Below are positions 26,527-34,595 of a DNA stretch of 37,971 bases, one piece after another. This DNA is from SZUA-229 sp041589455 (GTDB lineage: Bacteria; Pseudomonadota; Gammaproteobacteria; SZUA-229). Both the position numbers and the translations under genes were made by a program. The stretch covers positions 1 through 37,971 of the forward strand of contig JBFHVQ010000022.1 of NCBI GenBank assembly GCA_041589455.1. The letters are read 5' to 3'. Every line of letters starts with the position of its first letter. Within the stretch, counting starts at the first letter, position 1. Below the pieces are notes generated by a model that worked only from the letters and a program-made list of their open reading frames with translations, did not search any database and was not told where the DNA came from.

Positions 26527-27159
26527 ATGAATCGTACATTTCTAATTTTTCTAATGGTTGGCACAGCAATGTTGATTGCCGTGATTGGCCAGCACCAGCC
26601 CGGCGTACAACTAGATTATTTACCCTGGGAAGTCGACACACTGGAAAATGGCAAGACCAGGGCTTTTGGTATAACCCTCGAGAAAACCACTGTACAGGAA
26701 GCCAACCAGATTTTCGCCAACTTTGCCGCTACCCGACTCGTGGTTAAAGCATCTGATGAAGCCGATATGCAGTTCCGTCTATTCGCTCATTACAATGAAT
26801 TAGTGATCGGTGGATTGGTGACCCAGCTGGAGCTAGACTACCAGCTTAATCAGGATGAGCTTAAACAGCTCTATGACAGTCTACCTAAGAGTGACTCGAT
26901 AAACCGCTCAATGGGTACAGTTGAATTAAAAATACCCAGTGAAGTTGAAATGAAATACCTCAATACTCCCGTCAACAAAATCACCTATATACCAACCATC
27001 AAGTACGGGAGCGAGCTTTTGATACAGCATTTTGGCCCCGCTTTAAACGAAACAACCGAAGCCGATGGCAGTCTGCGCTGGTCATACCCTGGATTTGGCC
27101 TTGAAATATTTCAACATGAAAACAAGCGGGAGCGTTTTGTTTACTCACCACTGAAATAA
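26527..27159 (+). CDS. Hypothetical protein with N-terminal membrane anchor
   Basis: 210 residues from ATG 26527, where a basic start and hydrophobic stretch (NRTFLIFLMVGTAMLIAVIG) make a signal or anchor; an ATG at 26485 would add 14 residues. Neither has a close Shine-Dalgarno. The rest is soluble and predicted outside the inner membrane: TRAFGITLEKTTVQEANQIFA, GSELLIQHFGPALNETTEADGSLRWSYPGFGLEIF. That second segment, a short predicted fold with G-LEI, suggests a small beta-rich domain. No cysteine lipobox. I recognise it only as conserved-looking and of unknown role. Convergent with prfC, 4 bases between stops. Confidence 0.7.
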   Translation: MNRTFLIFLMVGTAMLIAVIGQHQPGVQLDYLPWEVDTLENGKTRAFGITLEKTTVQEANQIFANFAATRLVVKASDEADMQFRLFAHYNELVIGGLVTQLELDYQLNQDELKQLYDSLPKSDSINRSMGTVELKIPSEVEMKYLNTPVNKITYIPTIKYGSELLIQHFGPALNETTEADGSLRWSYPGFGLEIFQHENKRERFVYSPLK

Positions 27160-27163
27160 TTCA

Positions 27164-28759
27164 TTACACTTCATATACGCCGTGTTCTCGTGTTTCGAGG
27201 AAGCGAATATCCGGCCATCTCTCCTGCGTCATATCAAGATTAACCCGTGTCGGTGCGATATAGACCAGATCACCTGCATGATCCAGCGCAAGATTCGTTG
27301 AGGCCTTCGCCTTAAACTGCTCCAACATCTTCTCATCGTCACACTCAACCCAGCGTGCGGTTGTTACATTGACGTTTTCGAAACTACACTCAACGTTATA
27401 TTCATTCTGTAGTCGATGCGCAACCACATCAAACTGCAGCACACCCACCGCGCCAAGAATCAGGTCATTATTATTCACCGGGCGATAAAGCTGCGTCGCG
27501 CCTTCTTCACACAACTGAATCAGGCCCTTCTGTAATGCCTTCATTTTTAATGGGTCTCGCAATTGTGCACGCCTGAATAATTCCGGCGCGAAATTCGGAA
27601 TACCTCCAAACTGCAGGTCTTCACCTTTGGTAAAGGTATCACCGATACGTATCGTGCCATGATTATGAATACCAATAATATCACCAGCATAAGCCACTTC
27701 TGCATGACCACGATCTGATGCCATAAACGTCATCGCATCATTCAGTTTAATATCTTTCTGAATCCGCACATGCTTGACCTTCATGCCCTTTTCAAATTTA
27801 CCTGAACAGATACGCAGGAATGCCACTCGGTCACGATGCTGTGGATCCATATTTGCCTGAATTTTAAATACAAAACCGGTGAACTTTTCTTCATCTGAAT
27901 CGACAGTGCGTATATTTGTGTCCCGTGCTTTGGGCTGAGGCGCAAACTTATCTAGTGAATCCAGAAGCTCTTTAATACCAAAGTTATTAATCGCTGAACC
28001 AAAAAATACCGGCGTCAACTTACCCTGGCGATAGGCTTCAAGATCAAACTCATGACTAGCGCCTTTTACCAGTTCAATTTCATCCCGTAAATCCTGCGCC
28101 ATACTACCCAGTTTTTCATCCAGTAATGGATTATCCAGACCCTCAATGACCTCACCTTCCTGTATTTTTCCACCATGTGTCGCACTAAATAAATGCACAC
28201 AATTGTTATACAAATGAAAAACCCCCTTGAAGCTTTTACCCATACCAATCGGCCAGGTCATCGGTGCGCATTGTATATTCAGGATATTCTCTACATCATC
28301 CAGCAGATCAATTGGCTCACGAGCTTCACGGTCCATCTTATTTACAAAGGTGATAATCGGTGTATCTCGTAAACGGCAAACGTCCATTAATTTAATGGTT
28401 CGTTCCTCTACACCTTTTGCCGCATCAATGACCATTAAGGCGGAATCAACCGCAGTTAATGTGCGATACGTATCTTCTGAGAAGTCAGCATGGCCTGGCG
28501 TATCCAGCAGATTGATAATGCAGTCATTATGAGGAAACTGCATCACCGATGAAGTTACCGAAATACCCCTTTGTTTCTCCAGTTCCATCCAGTCTGAAGT
28601 TGCATGTCGCGCTGCTTTTCTACCTTTAACGGTTCCTGCCAGCTGGATTGCGCCACTAAACAGAAGCAACTTTTCTGTGAGTGTAGTTTTACCCGCATCA
28701 GGGTGAGAAATAATCGCAAAGGTGCGACGACGCTGCATTTCCTGGAGTAGCTCAGACAT
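27164..28759 (-). CDS. prfC: Peptide chain release factor 3
   Basis: 531 residues. Translational GTPase motifs: G1 SHPDAGKTTLTEKLL (near 18), G2 region RGISVTSSV, G3 DTPGHADFSEDTYR (near 88), G4 VNKMDRE (near 141). QRRRTFAIISHPDAGKT is the RF3 N-terminus and distinguishes it from EF-G; length is the family's typical 529. RF3 uses GTP to remove RF1 or RF2 after peptide release. It is 138 bases downstream of rimI and may have its own promoter. The ATG at 28759 is the family start. Confidence 0.96.
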   Translation of the reverse strand: MSELLQEMQRRRTFAIISHPDAGKTTLTEKLLLFSGAIQLAGTVKGRKAARHATSDWMELEKQRGISVTSSVMQFPHNDCIINLLDTPGHADFSEDTYRTLTAVDSALMVIDAAKGVEERTIKLMDVCRLRDTPIITFVNKMDREAREPIDLLDDVENILNIQCAPMTWPIGMGKSFKGVFHLYNNCVHLFSATHGGKIQEGEVIEGLDNPLLDEKLGSMAQDLRDEIELVKGASHEFDLEAYRQGKLTPVFFGSAINNFGIKELLDSLDKFAPQPKARDTNIRTVDSDEEKFTGFVFKIQANMDPQHRDRVAFLRICSGKFEKGMKVKHVRIQKDIKLNDAMTFMASDRGHAEVAYAGDIIGIHNHGTIRIGDTFTKGEDLQFGGIPNFAPELFRRAQLRDPLKMKALQKGLIQLCEEGATQLYRPVNNNDLILGAVGVLQFDVVAHRLQNEYNVECSFENVNVTTARWVECDDEKMLEQFKAKASTNLALDHAGDLVYIAPTRVNLDMTQERWPDIRFLETREHGVYEV

Positions 28760-28896
28760 AATTAGGGATTCAGACAGGAGTTAAAATGAGTGGCGCATTA
28801 TAGCGTATTTCAAGGGCAGACGGTAAGCACAAAGCCTAAGCCGAATAACGTTATAAATAACCAGTAGCCTAACGCACAATCAACCTGAAAGCTGCG

Positions 28897-29406
28897 TCAC
28901 TGTTCGCTGGAATCATCATCTGGCTGAAACGCCTCAATATTAAGCGCTTTGGCGTAGACATAGGCATCTTCTCTGCCGTCTGGCGATGGGTAATAGGCTT
29001 TTCTCACACCAATCCGATTAAAGCCTTCCTGCTCATAAAGGTTTTGTGCAATCTCGTTCGACTCACGAACTTCCAGAAATATAGAGTCCGATAACCTTTC
29101 TTCTGCCAGCTGCATTAACTTATATAACATTCGTTTACCCAGCCCAGTACCCTGAACTTGTGGGTCCACACAAAGATTTAAAATATGCGCCTCATTCGCC
29201 GCAATCGATACCAGGCCATAAGCTAGCAGTCGATTATGCTGCTCATAGACCAGGCAATTGTATCCCACACGGATGCAATCATTGAAAATACCTTCGGTCC
29301 AGGGGTGAGTATAGACCTGGGACTCAATCAACATCACATCCGGTACATCCGCAAACGTCATTTTGCGAAAGCCACTCTCAAGATCTATTTCAGGATTGAC
29401 TGCCAT
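28897..29406 (-). CDS. rimI: Ribosomal protein S18 alanine N-acetyltransferase RimI
   Basis: 169 residues, a single GNAT domain. FRKMTFADVPDVMLIESQVYTHPWTEGIFNDC is the RimI opening, VDPQVQGTGLGKRMLYKL the acetyl-CoA loop, and EVRESNEIAQNLYEQEGFNRIGVRKAYY with EDAYVYAK the C-terminal half. RimI acetylates the N-terminal Ala of ribosomal protein S18. Slightly longer than E. coli RimI (148), with a short acidic tail. It follows the uracil-DNA glycosylase-like gene by 36 bases in the leuA operon, a pairing common in gammaproteobacteria. Confidence 0.92.
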   Translation of the reverse strand: MAVNPEIDLESGFRKMTFADVPDVMLIESQVYTHPWTEGIFNDCIRVGYNCLVYEQHNRLLAYGLVSIAANEAHILNLCVDPQVQGTGLGKRMLYKLMQLAEERLSDSIFLEVRESNEIAQNLYEQEGFNRIGVRKAYYPSPDGREDAYVYAKALNIEAFQPDDDSSEQ

Positions 29407-29442
29407 TGCTATTTCTAACTATCTGTTTCTAAAAGATCAGCT

Positions 29443-30264
29443 CTATTTTTCCAGCTGTTTTTTTATTTGTAGTAGATCCTGCCAGACTTTGCGCTTGTTA
29501 TCTGCCGAATTGATCAACTCAGCTGGATGATAAGAGGCAAAAACAGGCACACCTAAATGCTGGTGATGACGCAGCCGAAGATCCATCAGGCCTTTCTGAC
29601 TCACCAGTAACTGCTGGCTAACCTGCTCTCCCAGAAGCATGATTGCGCGTGGCTGAATCTGTTTAATCTGCGCTGTTAGATGATCATCACAGCAAATCAA
29701 CTCTGAGGTATAGGGTGCTCGATCCTGAGGTGGCCGGCATTTAACCAGACTCGTTATAAAGACACTGGAAACCGATTCACCTATCGCTTTCAGCATCGCC
29801 TCAAGCATCTTCATTTCAACTGTTTCAAGAATCACATCCTGCCCTGCCTGATGCCCTGGCGCATGCACGATCAACATCAGACGAGCATGCGTATCGCCCT
29901 GCCCCGGTAGCGCTTGAGGCCTGCTAGCATGTAATTCACAGGCTGTACAATTAAGTATCGCCTGATTGATATCGTCCGTTGAATCTTCCTGCGCAACAGA
30001 GGGTGCTACCTCTGTGACAGTTACAGGTGCATTATCCTGAAGTACAAGAGTTGCCGACTTGGCTTCAGCAGGCGCTTCAGACACGGGCGCTATGGAGGGT
30101 GCCAGTGCTGTTGATATTTCTGCTACAGGAGGTGATTCAAGCGCTGGTAATTCAGGGTCATACCAGGTCTGTATACCCATAGCTTCGAGATACTGCTTAC
30201 GCAGCGCTTCCGTCAGCACCTGGGGTACTGACGAATTGCCCTGCGTTTGCAAGTAATCGTTCAC
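29443..30264 (-). CDS. Divergent family-4-type uracil-DNA glycosylase homologue
   Basis: 273 residues. The first about 100 are a low-complexity Ala/Pro/Val/Glu linker after a short helix with GIQTWYDPE. The UDG fold follows with four cysteines for an iron-sulfur cluster: C106 and C109 (NCTACEL), C176 (LVKCRPP) and C191 or C192 (LICCDD). Motif II is YHPAELI. Motif I departs from the usual GEAPG: VHAPGHQAG (residues 133-141), so the residues that help position the uracil are changed and activity is uncertain. It starts 3 bases after the leuA stop and precedes rimI, the gammaproteobacterial order. A repair enzyme or a non-catalytic relative are both possible. Confidence 0.8.
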   Translation of the reverse strand: MNDYLQTQGNSSVPQVLTEALRKQYLEAMGIQTWYDPELPALESPPVAEISTALAPSIAPVSEAPAEAKSATLVLQDNAPVTVTEVAPSVAQEDSTDDINQAILNCTACELHASRPQALPGQGDTHARLMLIVHAPGHQAGQDVILETVEMKMLEAMLKAIGESVSSVFITSLVKCRPPQDRAPYTSELICCDDHLTAQIKQIQPRAIMLLGEQVSQQLLVSQKGLMDLRLRHHQHLGVPVFASYHPAELINSADNKRKVWQDLLQIKKQLEK

Positions 30265-30267
30265 TGA

Positions 30268-31818
30268 CTAAACATCACCCAGCTGTGGATGAGATCGATC
30301 ACCTGCAGAAATCATAATACGATTAAGCGCATTGATGTAGGCCTTAGCTGAGGCGATCACGATATCAGTATCTGCACCCTGTCCATTGACGATTTTTCCA
30401 TCCTTGGATAAGCGCACCGACACTTCTCCCTGGGAGTCTGTGCCACTGGTAATATTATTCACCGAGTACAGCTTCAGTTCGCTACCGCTGTGTGCAATTT
30501 TCTCGATCGCCCTGAATGCCGCATCAACTGGCCCGCTTCCCACTTCATCAGCCGACTGCTCTTTACCATCAAGTTGTACAACCACTTCAGCGTGTGGCTT
30601 TTCCCCTGTTTCAGAGCACACCTTAAGGCTCATTAGCTTCAGCTTTTCGTTGTCGGTACTCCAGCTGGAATCCGCCATCAATGCCTGAAGATCTTCATCG
30701 AAGATTTCATGTTTTTTATCCGCCAGATCTTTGAATCGAGCAAATACTGCATTCAACTCTTCTTCAGATTCCAGCTCAATACCCAGTTCATTCAAACGAG
30801 AACGTAGTGCATTACGCCCAGAATGCTTACCGAGAACAATTTGATTTTCATTCCAGCCGACATCCTGAGCTCGCATGATTTCGTAAGTCTCTCGGCTCTT
30901 TAATACACCATCCTGATGAATACCGGATTCATGGGCAAAGGCATTTGCTCCGACAATTGCCTTATTGGGTTGTACCGGGAAACCGGTAATTCCTGAAACC
31001 AGACGAGAGCAAGTCATAATCTGCGTCGTATCTAGGCTAGTATCACATTCGAACAGATCCTGTCGTGTGCGAACGGCCATAACCACTTCCTCAAGTGATG
31101 CATTACCAGCACGCTCACCCAGACCATTGATCGTACATTCAACCTGACGTGCACCATTCTGCACTGCCGACAATGAGTTGGCCACTGCCAACCCGAGGTC
31201 ATTATGACAATGCACCGAGAAAATGGCCTTATCTGAGTTGGGTATACGCTCGATCAGGTTCTTGATCAGATTACCAAACTGATTTGGCAGGTTATAACCA
31301 ACGGTGTCCGGGATATTAATGGTCGTTGCGCCAGCGTCGATAACCGCTTCTATTATTCGGCATAAAAAATCCAGCTCAGAACGGCCGGCATCTTCCGGTG
31401 AAAATTCCACATTATCGGTAAACTGTCGCGCCATTTTTACTGCATCGACTGCCTGCTTGAGTACATCATCAGGCTGCATACGCAGTTTCATTTGCATATG
31501 AATCGGCGAGGTTGCGATAAAGGTATGGATACGCGATGAGTTCGCATTTTTCAGCGCCTCACCCGCACGGCTAATATCTCTCTCCAGTGCACGGGATAAT
31601 CCACAAATAGTACTGTCTTTTACCGCATCGGCGACGGCTTTTACCGCTTCAAAGTCACCTTGTGAGGCGATTGGAAAACCGGCTTCTATGATATCAACCT
31701 TCATCCGCTCCAGTGCACGGGCAATATGCACTTTTTCGTCTTTCGTCATGGATGCGCCAGGGCTCTGTTCACCATCGCGCAAGGTGGTATCAAAAATAAT
31801 TAATTTGTCTTTGCTCAT
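30268..31818 (-). CDS. leuA: 2-isopropylmalate synthase
   Basis: 516 residues. DRE-TIM signature FDTTLRDGEQSPGASM (9-23), metal ligands in SVHCHNDLG (HxH), ECTINGLGERAGNASLEE, and AFAHESGIHQDG; a C-terminal LeuA dimerisation/leucine-binding domain (about 390-510) is present, so feedback by leucine is expected. It condenses acetyl-CoA with 2-ketoisovalerate, the first leucine-specific step. Starts with ATG 31818; GGA lies 9 bases before it. It has its own promoter and a leader peptide gene upstream, and heads a likely operon leuA-UDG-rimI. Confidence 0.96.
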   Translation of the reverse strand: MSKDKLIIFDTTLRDGEQSPGASMTKDEKVHIARALERMKVDIIEAGFPIASQGDFEAVKAVADAVKDSTICGLSRALERDISRAGEALKNANSSRIHTFIATSPIHMQMKLRMQPDDVLKQAVDAVKMARQFTDNVEFSPEDAGRSELDFLCRIIEAVIDAGATTINIPDTVGYNLPNQFGNLIKNLIERIPNSDKAIFSVHCHNDLGLAVANSLSAVQNGARQVECTINGLGERAGNASLEEVVMAVRTRQDLFECDTSLDTTQIMTCSRLVSGITGFPVQPNKAIVGANAFAHESGIHQDGVLKSRETYEIMRAQDVGWNENQIVLGKHSGRNALRSRLNELGIELESEEELNAVFARFKDLADKKHEIFDEDLQALMADSSWSTDNEKLKLMSLKVCSETGEKPHAEVVVQLDGKEQSADEVGSGPVDAAFRAIEKIAHSGSELKLYSVNNITSGTDSQGEVSVRLSKDGKIVNGQGADTDIVIASAKAYINALNRIMISAGDRSHPQLGDV

Positions 31819-31833
31819 TGTCTAGATTCCGCA

Positions 31834-31961
31834 TCTGTCCTGCAAATCAGTGTAAATCGGGTTATTTTGAATGCGTATTTCGCCTCGCCAGAACTTATTA
31901 TCTGCCTTACGGCAGTAGCAGTGAGAGTACGTATAGAGGAAGTAGAAACAGGCAGGACAGA
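31834..31961 (-). promoter_or_regulatory. Leader RNA pairing, probable leucine attenuator of leuA
   Basis: On the transcript, bases 31961-31952 (within the Leu codons) and 31843-31834 (3 bases before the leuA ribosome site CGGA at 31831-31828) are perfectly complementary over 10 bp. A competing hairpin CTGCC-GTAA-GGCAG at 31915-31902 spans the leader stop codon. No T-run intrinsic terminator is visible, so control of leuA translation is favoured over transcription termination. A ribosome stalled at Leu codons would cover the first arm and free the leuA start. Confidence 0.5.
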
Positions 31962-32029
31962 GCATGAACTGCATTGGAGCAGGACTCAGACTGATATGCG
32001 TTGTTTACTCTGCTTGAATTCATCATCAT
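31907..32029 (-). CDS. Leucine-rich leader peptide of leuA (leuL-like)
   Basis: A 40-residue ORF starting ATG-ATG-ATG at 32029-32021 and ending TAA at 31909-31907, 88 bases before leuA. Its last 17 residues, ALSCLFLLPLYVLSLLLP after the first A, contain nine Leu, three coded by CTA, normally a less used codon. This is the look of an amino-acid-operon leader peptide, though the sequence is not related to E. coli LeuL. The first half is not Leu-rich. The ribosome site is weak. It is too short for standard gene callers and overlaps nothing real on the other strand. Confidence 0.65.
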   Translation of the reverse strand: MMMNSSRVNNAYQSESCSNAVHALSCLFLLPLYVLSLLLP

Positions 32030-32053
32030 TAAAAAATGGTTTCTACTGACAAA

Positions 32054-32082
32054 ACTATAGCGACTTAACCGCCCTTTGCCAA
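32054..32082 (-). promoter_or_regulatory. Sigma70 promoter for leuA and its leader
   Basis: TTGGCA (32082-32077) and TATAGT (32059-32054) on the minus strand are 17 bases apart, each one mismatch from consensus. The predicted start near 32047 puts about 18 bases before the leader ATG. It overlaps nothing of pssA, which ends at 32092. Confidence 0.7.
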
Positions 32083-32091
32083 GCCCTATTT

Positions 32092-32859
32092 TTAAGACGG
32101 TATCTTACGCCCTAACTTGCGAATACGCCTCACCAAACTGAGTATCGGCCCTGACAGGGTATAGAGACCAAACACCAGTAACAACACTTTAGAGGTGTCC
32201 AGTGCCGCCAGCGCCAACACTATAATTACAATAAATATCGAAAAGAAAGGGACTTTGCCTTTAAAGTGCACTTCCTTAAAGCTATAAAACAGGATATTAC
32301 TGACCATTAACAGCCCCAGCACAATGGTCAGCACCACCACGAATTTTGCCAGATCAGCACCGTTCACCGCGTTATCTACACCGACCCAGACCAGACCTGC
32401 AATGACTGCAGCTGCTGATGGACTAGGCAAACCCTGAAAATAACGCTTGTCTGCGGTTCCCACCTGGGTATTAAAGCGTGCCAGTCGCATCGCTGCACAG
32501 GCAGTATAAACAAAGGCTGCCAGCCAGCCGAGCTTACCCCATTGCCAGCCGAGATCCACCATCGAAGCCAGTGACCACTGATAAACAACCAGAGCAGGTG
32601 CCAGACCGAATGACACCATATCGGAGAGACTATCAAACTCTGCACCAAACTCACTTTGCGTATTGGTCATACGAGCCACCCGACCATCAACACCATCCAG
32701 AATCATTGCAATAAAAATAGCAATAGCTGCTTTTTCAAAGTGCCCGTTCATCGATGCCACGATGGCGTAGAAGCCTGCAAACATCGCTGCCGTGGTAAAA
32801 ATATTTGGCAATAGATAAATGCCACGACGACGATAAGGGACTTTAGGTTTTGATTCCAT
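32092..32859 (-). CDS. pssA: CDP-diacylglycerol-serine O-phosphatidyltransferase
   Basis: 255 residues from ATG 32859; the frame also has a TTG two codons earlier. The CDP-alcohol phosphotransferase motif DGRVARMTNTQSEFGAEFDSLSD, with its three catalytic Asp, lies near residues 57-79. Six to seven hydrophobic helices place it in the inner membrane. It is the CDP-alcohol type II-like PssA that makes phosphatidylserine, precursor of phosphatidylethanolamine, and not the soluble E. coli enzyme. The ilvC-pssA-leuA order is common in gammaproteobacteria. About 190 bases separate it from ilvC, with a hairpin at 32997-33030. Confidence 0.9.
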   Translation of the reverse strand: MESKPKVPYRRRGIYLLPNIFTTAAMFAGFYAIVASMNGHFEKAAIAIFIAMILDGVDGRVARMTNTQSEFGAEFDSLSDMVSFGLAPALVVYQWSLASMVDLGWQWGKLGWLAAFVYTACAAMRLARFNTQVGTADKRYFQGLPSPSAAAVIAGLVWVGVDNAVNGADLAKFVVVLTIVLGLLMVSNILFYSFKEVHFKGKVPFFSIFIVIIVLALAALDTSKVLLLVFGLYTLSGPILSLVRRIRKLGRKIPS

Positions 32860-32996
32860 GCTCAACTGTTCTTTTAATGATGCTTCACTGACTTAATGTC
32901 AGACAGACATTTAATAATATACTGGATTCTAACAAGGGTTAAGCAACTCGTGAAAATTAATTCACTTTGAAGTCTGGGTAGTATTTTTATGGCACA

Positions 32997-33030
32997 TACA
33001 ACAAAGGGGCGAAACCGCCCCCTTGTTGTA
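32997..33030 (-). terminator. Hairpin downstream of ilvC
   Basis: A 15-bp stem (32997-33011 with 33016-33030, one mismatch) and 4-base loop begins 20 bases after the ilvC stop. The GC-rich stem is strong, but no T-run follows on the minus strand, so it may be an inefficient terminator allowing read-through into pssA. Confidence 0.55.
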
Positions 33031-33049
33031 GACTAGACATAACCAACAA

Positions 33050-34072
33050 TTAGTTCTTTGCCTTATCCACGATCTGATTTGCTTTGATCCATGGCATCAT
33101 CTCACGCAATTGTGCACCAACTGTTTCAATTGGGTGTGCAGCATTGTTACGACGACGCGCAGTCATTTCTGGGTAGTTTGTCATACCTTCAAGGATAAAC
33201 TTCTTGGCGTACTCACCATTCTGAATATCTTTCAGTGCCTGACGCATCGCCTTACGGCTTTCTTCATTAATAACACGCTCACCGGTAACATACTCACCGT
33301 ATTCAGCATTATTAGAGATTGAGTAGTTCATGTTGGCAATGCCACCTTCGAACATCAGATCAACGATCAGCTTCAGTTCGTGAAGACACTCAAAGTAAGC
33401 CATTTCTGGTGCATAGCCAGCTTCTGTCAGTGTTTCAAAGCCCATTTTAACCAGCTCAACCGCACCGCCACAAAGTACTGCCTGCTCACCGAACAGGTCA
33501 GTTTCTGTTTCATCTTTGAAGGTTGTTTCGATAATCGCAGTACGACCACCACCAACACCAGAGGCATATGACAACGCTAGTTCTTTCGCTTTTCCAGACG
33601 CATCCTGGTATATCGCAATCAGATCAGGTACACCGCCACCACGAACGAATTCGCTACGTACTGTATGTCCGGGTGCTTTAGGTGCAATCATAATCACGTC
33701 CAGATCTGCACGAGGCACGATAGCGTTATAGTGAATCGCAAAGCCATGAGCAAATGCCAGGGTTGCACCCTGCTTCAGATTTGGCTCAATTTCAGCTTTA
33801 TAGAGTGCTGACTGAATTTCATCTGGCGCCAGAATCATAATCACATCAGCGGCAGCCACTGCTTCAGGAATACTGCTTACTGGCAGACCTTCATTTTCAG
33901 CTTTAACCGCTGAACTTGAACCTGGACGTAACGCAACAGTCACATCTACACCTGAGTCTTTAAGGTTCAGTGCGTGTGCATGCCCTTGTGAGCCGTAGCC
34001 CACAATCGTTACTTTTTTATCTTTGATTAACGAAAGATCACAGTCTTTATCGTAATAAATATTTAAGCTCAT
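33050..34072 (-). CDS. ilvC: Ketol-acid reductoisomerase (class I)
   Basis: 340 residues, the short class I form. NADPH-binding GYGSQGHAHALNL (25-38) with RPGSSS after the second strand, and the C-terminal knotted domain with metal ligands D-E in FKDETETDLFGEQ and E in YFECLHELKLI. It rearranges and reduces acetolactate or acetohydroxybutyrate in valine and isoleucine synthesis. It starts 27 bases after ilvH and ends the ilvB-ilvH-ilvC operon. The E. coli enzyme is the long class II form, so this is the form of most other bacteria. Confidence 0.96.
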   Translation of the reverse strand: MSLNIYYDKDCDLSLIKDKKVTIVGYGSQGHAHALNLKDSGVDVTVALRPGSSSAVKAENEGLPVSSIPEAVAAADVIMILAPDEIQSALYKAEIEPNLKQGATLAFAHGFAIHYNAIVPRADLDVIMIAPKAPGHTVRSEFVRGGGVPDLIAIYQDASGKAKELALSYASGVGGGRTAIIETTFKDETETDLFGEQAVLCGGAVELVKMGFETLTEAGYAPEMAYFECLHELKLIVDLMFEGGIANMNYSISNNAEYGEYVTGERVINEESRKAMRQALKDIQNGEYAKKFILEGMTNYPEMTARRRNNAAHPIETVGAQLREMMPWIKANQIVDKAKN

Positions 34073-34099
34073 AAGTTTGCTCTCAAATTAATTAATGCG

Positions 34100-34594
34100 T
34101 TAAACGGCGAGGGTTTGTTCGCCACTTGATATGCCAATTGCGCCTGAACGCACCACTTCGTGAATCTTGATACTGGATAAAGATGAGATAAAACTATCCA
34201 GCTTTTCACAGGTATCCGTCAACTCTACGGTATAGGTGGTATCCGTTACGTCAACAATATGGCCATTGAATATATCCACCAGGCGCTTCACTTCATCACG
34301 TGCCGCACCAATGGCTTCTACCTTGGCCAGCATCAGTTCACGCTCGATGTGTTGTGACTCAGTTAAATCAACCAGCTTCACTACATCGACTAGTTTGTTT
34401 AACTGCTTCTGAATCTGTTCAACAATTTCATCTGTGCCTGAAGTCACAATCGTCATGCGTGACAGGGTTTCGTCATCTGTCGGCGCAACTGAGAGCGACT
34501 CAATATTGTAGGCACGGGCTGAAAACAGGCCTGCTACTCGGGAGAGCGCGCCTGATTCGTTTTCCAGTAAAATCGAAATAATGTGCTTTTTCAT
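34100..34594 (-). CDS. ilvH: Acetolactate synthase regulatory (small) subunit
   Basis: 164 residues. N-terminal ACT domain HIISILLENESGALSRVAGLFSARAYNIESLSV (3-36) binds valine for feedback, with a second C-terminal AHAS regulatory part from about 80 (ELMLAKVEAIGAARDEV). The gene starts one base after the ilvB stop. The length matches IlvH/IlvN-type regulatory subunits. It activates and gives valine sensitivity to the catalytic subunit. Confidence 0.94.
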   Translation of the reverse strand: MKKHIISILLENESGALSRVAGLFSARAYNIESLSVAPTDDETLSRMTIVTSGTDEIVEQIQKQLNKLVDVVKLVDLTESQHIERELMLAKVEAIGAARDEVKRLVDIFNGHIVDVTDTTYTVELTDTCEKLDSFISSLSSIKIHEVVRSGAIGISSGEQTLAV

Positions 34595-34595
34595 A

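Noticed and set aside
31822..31974. A 50-codon Cys-rich ORF on the minus strand ending just before leuA
   Set aside because: It lies in another frame of the Leu-rich leader, has no ribosome site and no recognisable family. The Leu-rich frame fits a known type of control better; coupled reading into leuA by this frame cannot be fully excluded.
31867..32049. Plus-strand ORF of 60 codons across the leuA leader
   Set aside because: It is antisense to the leader peptide and promoter, with no ribosome site and no family.
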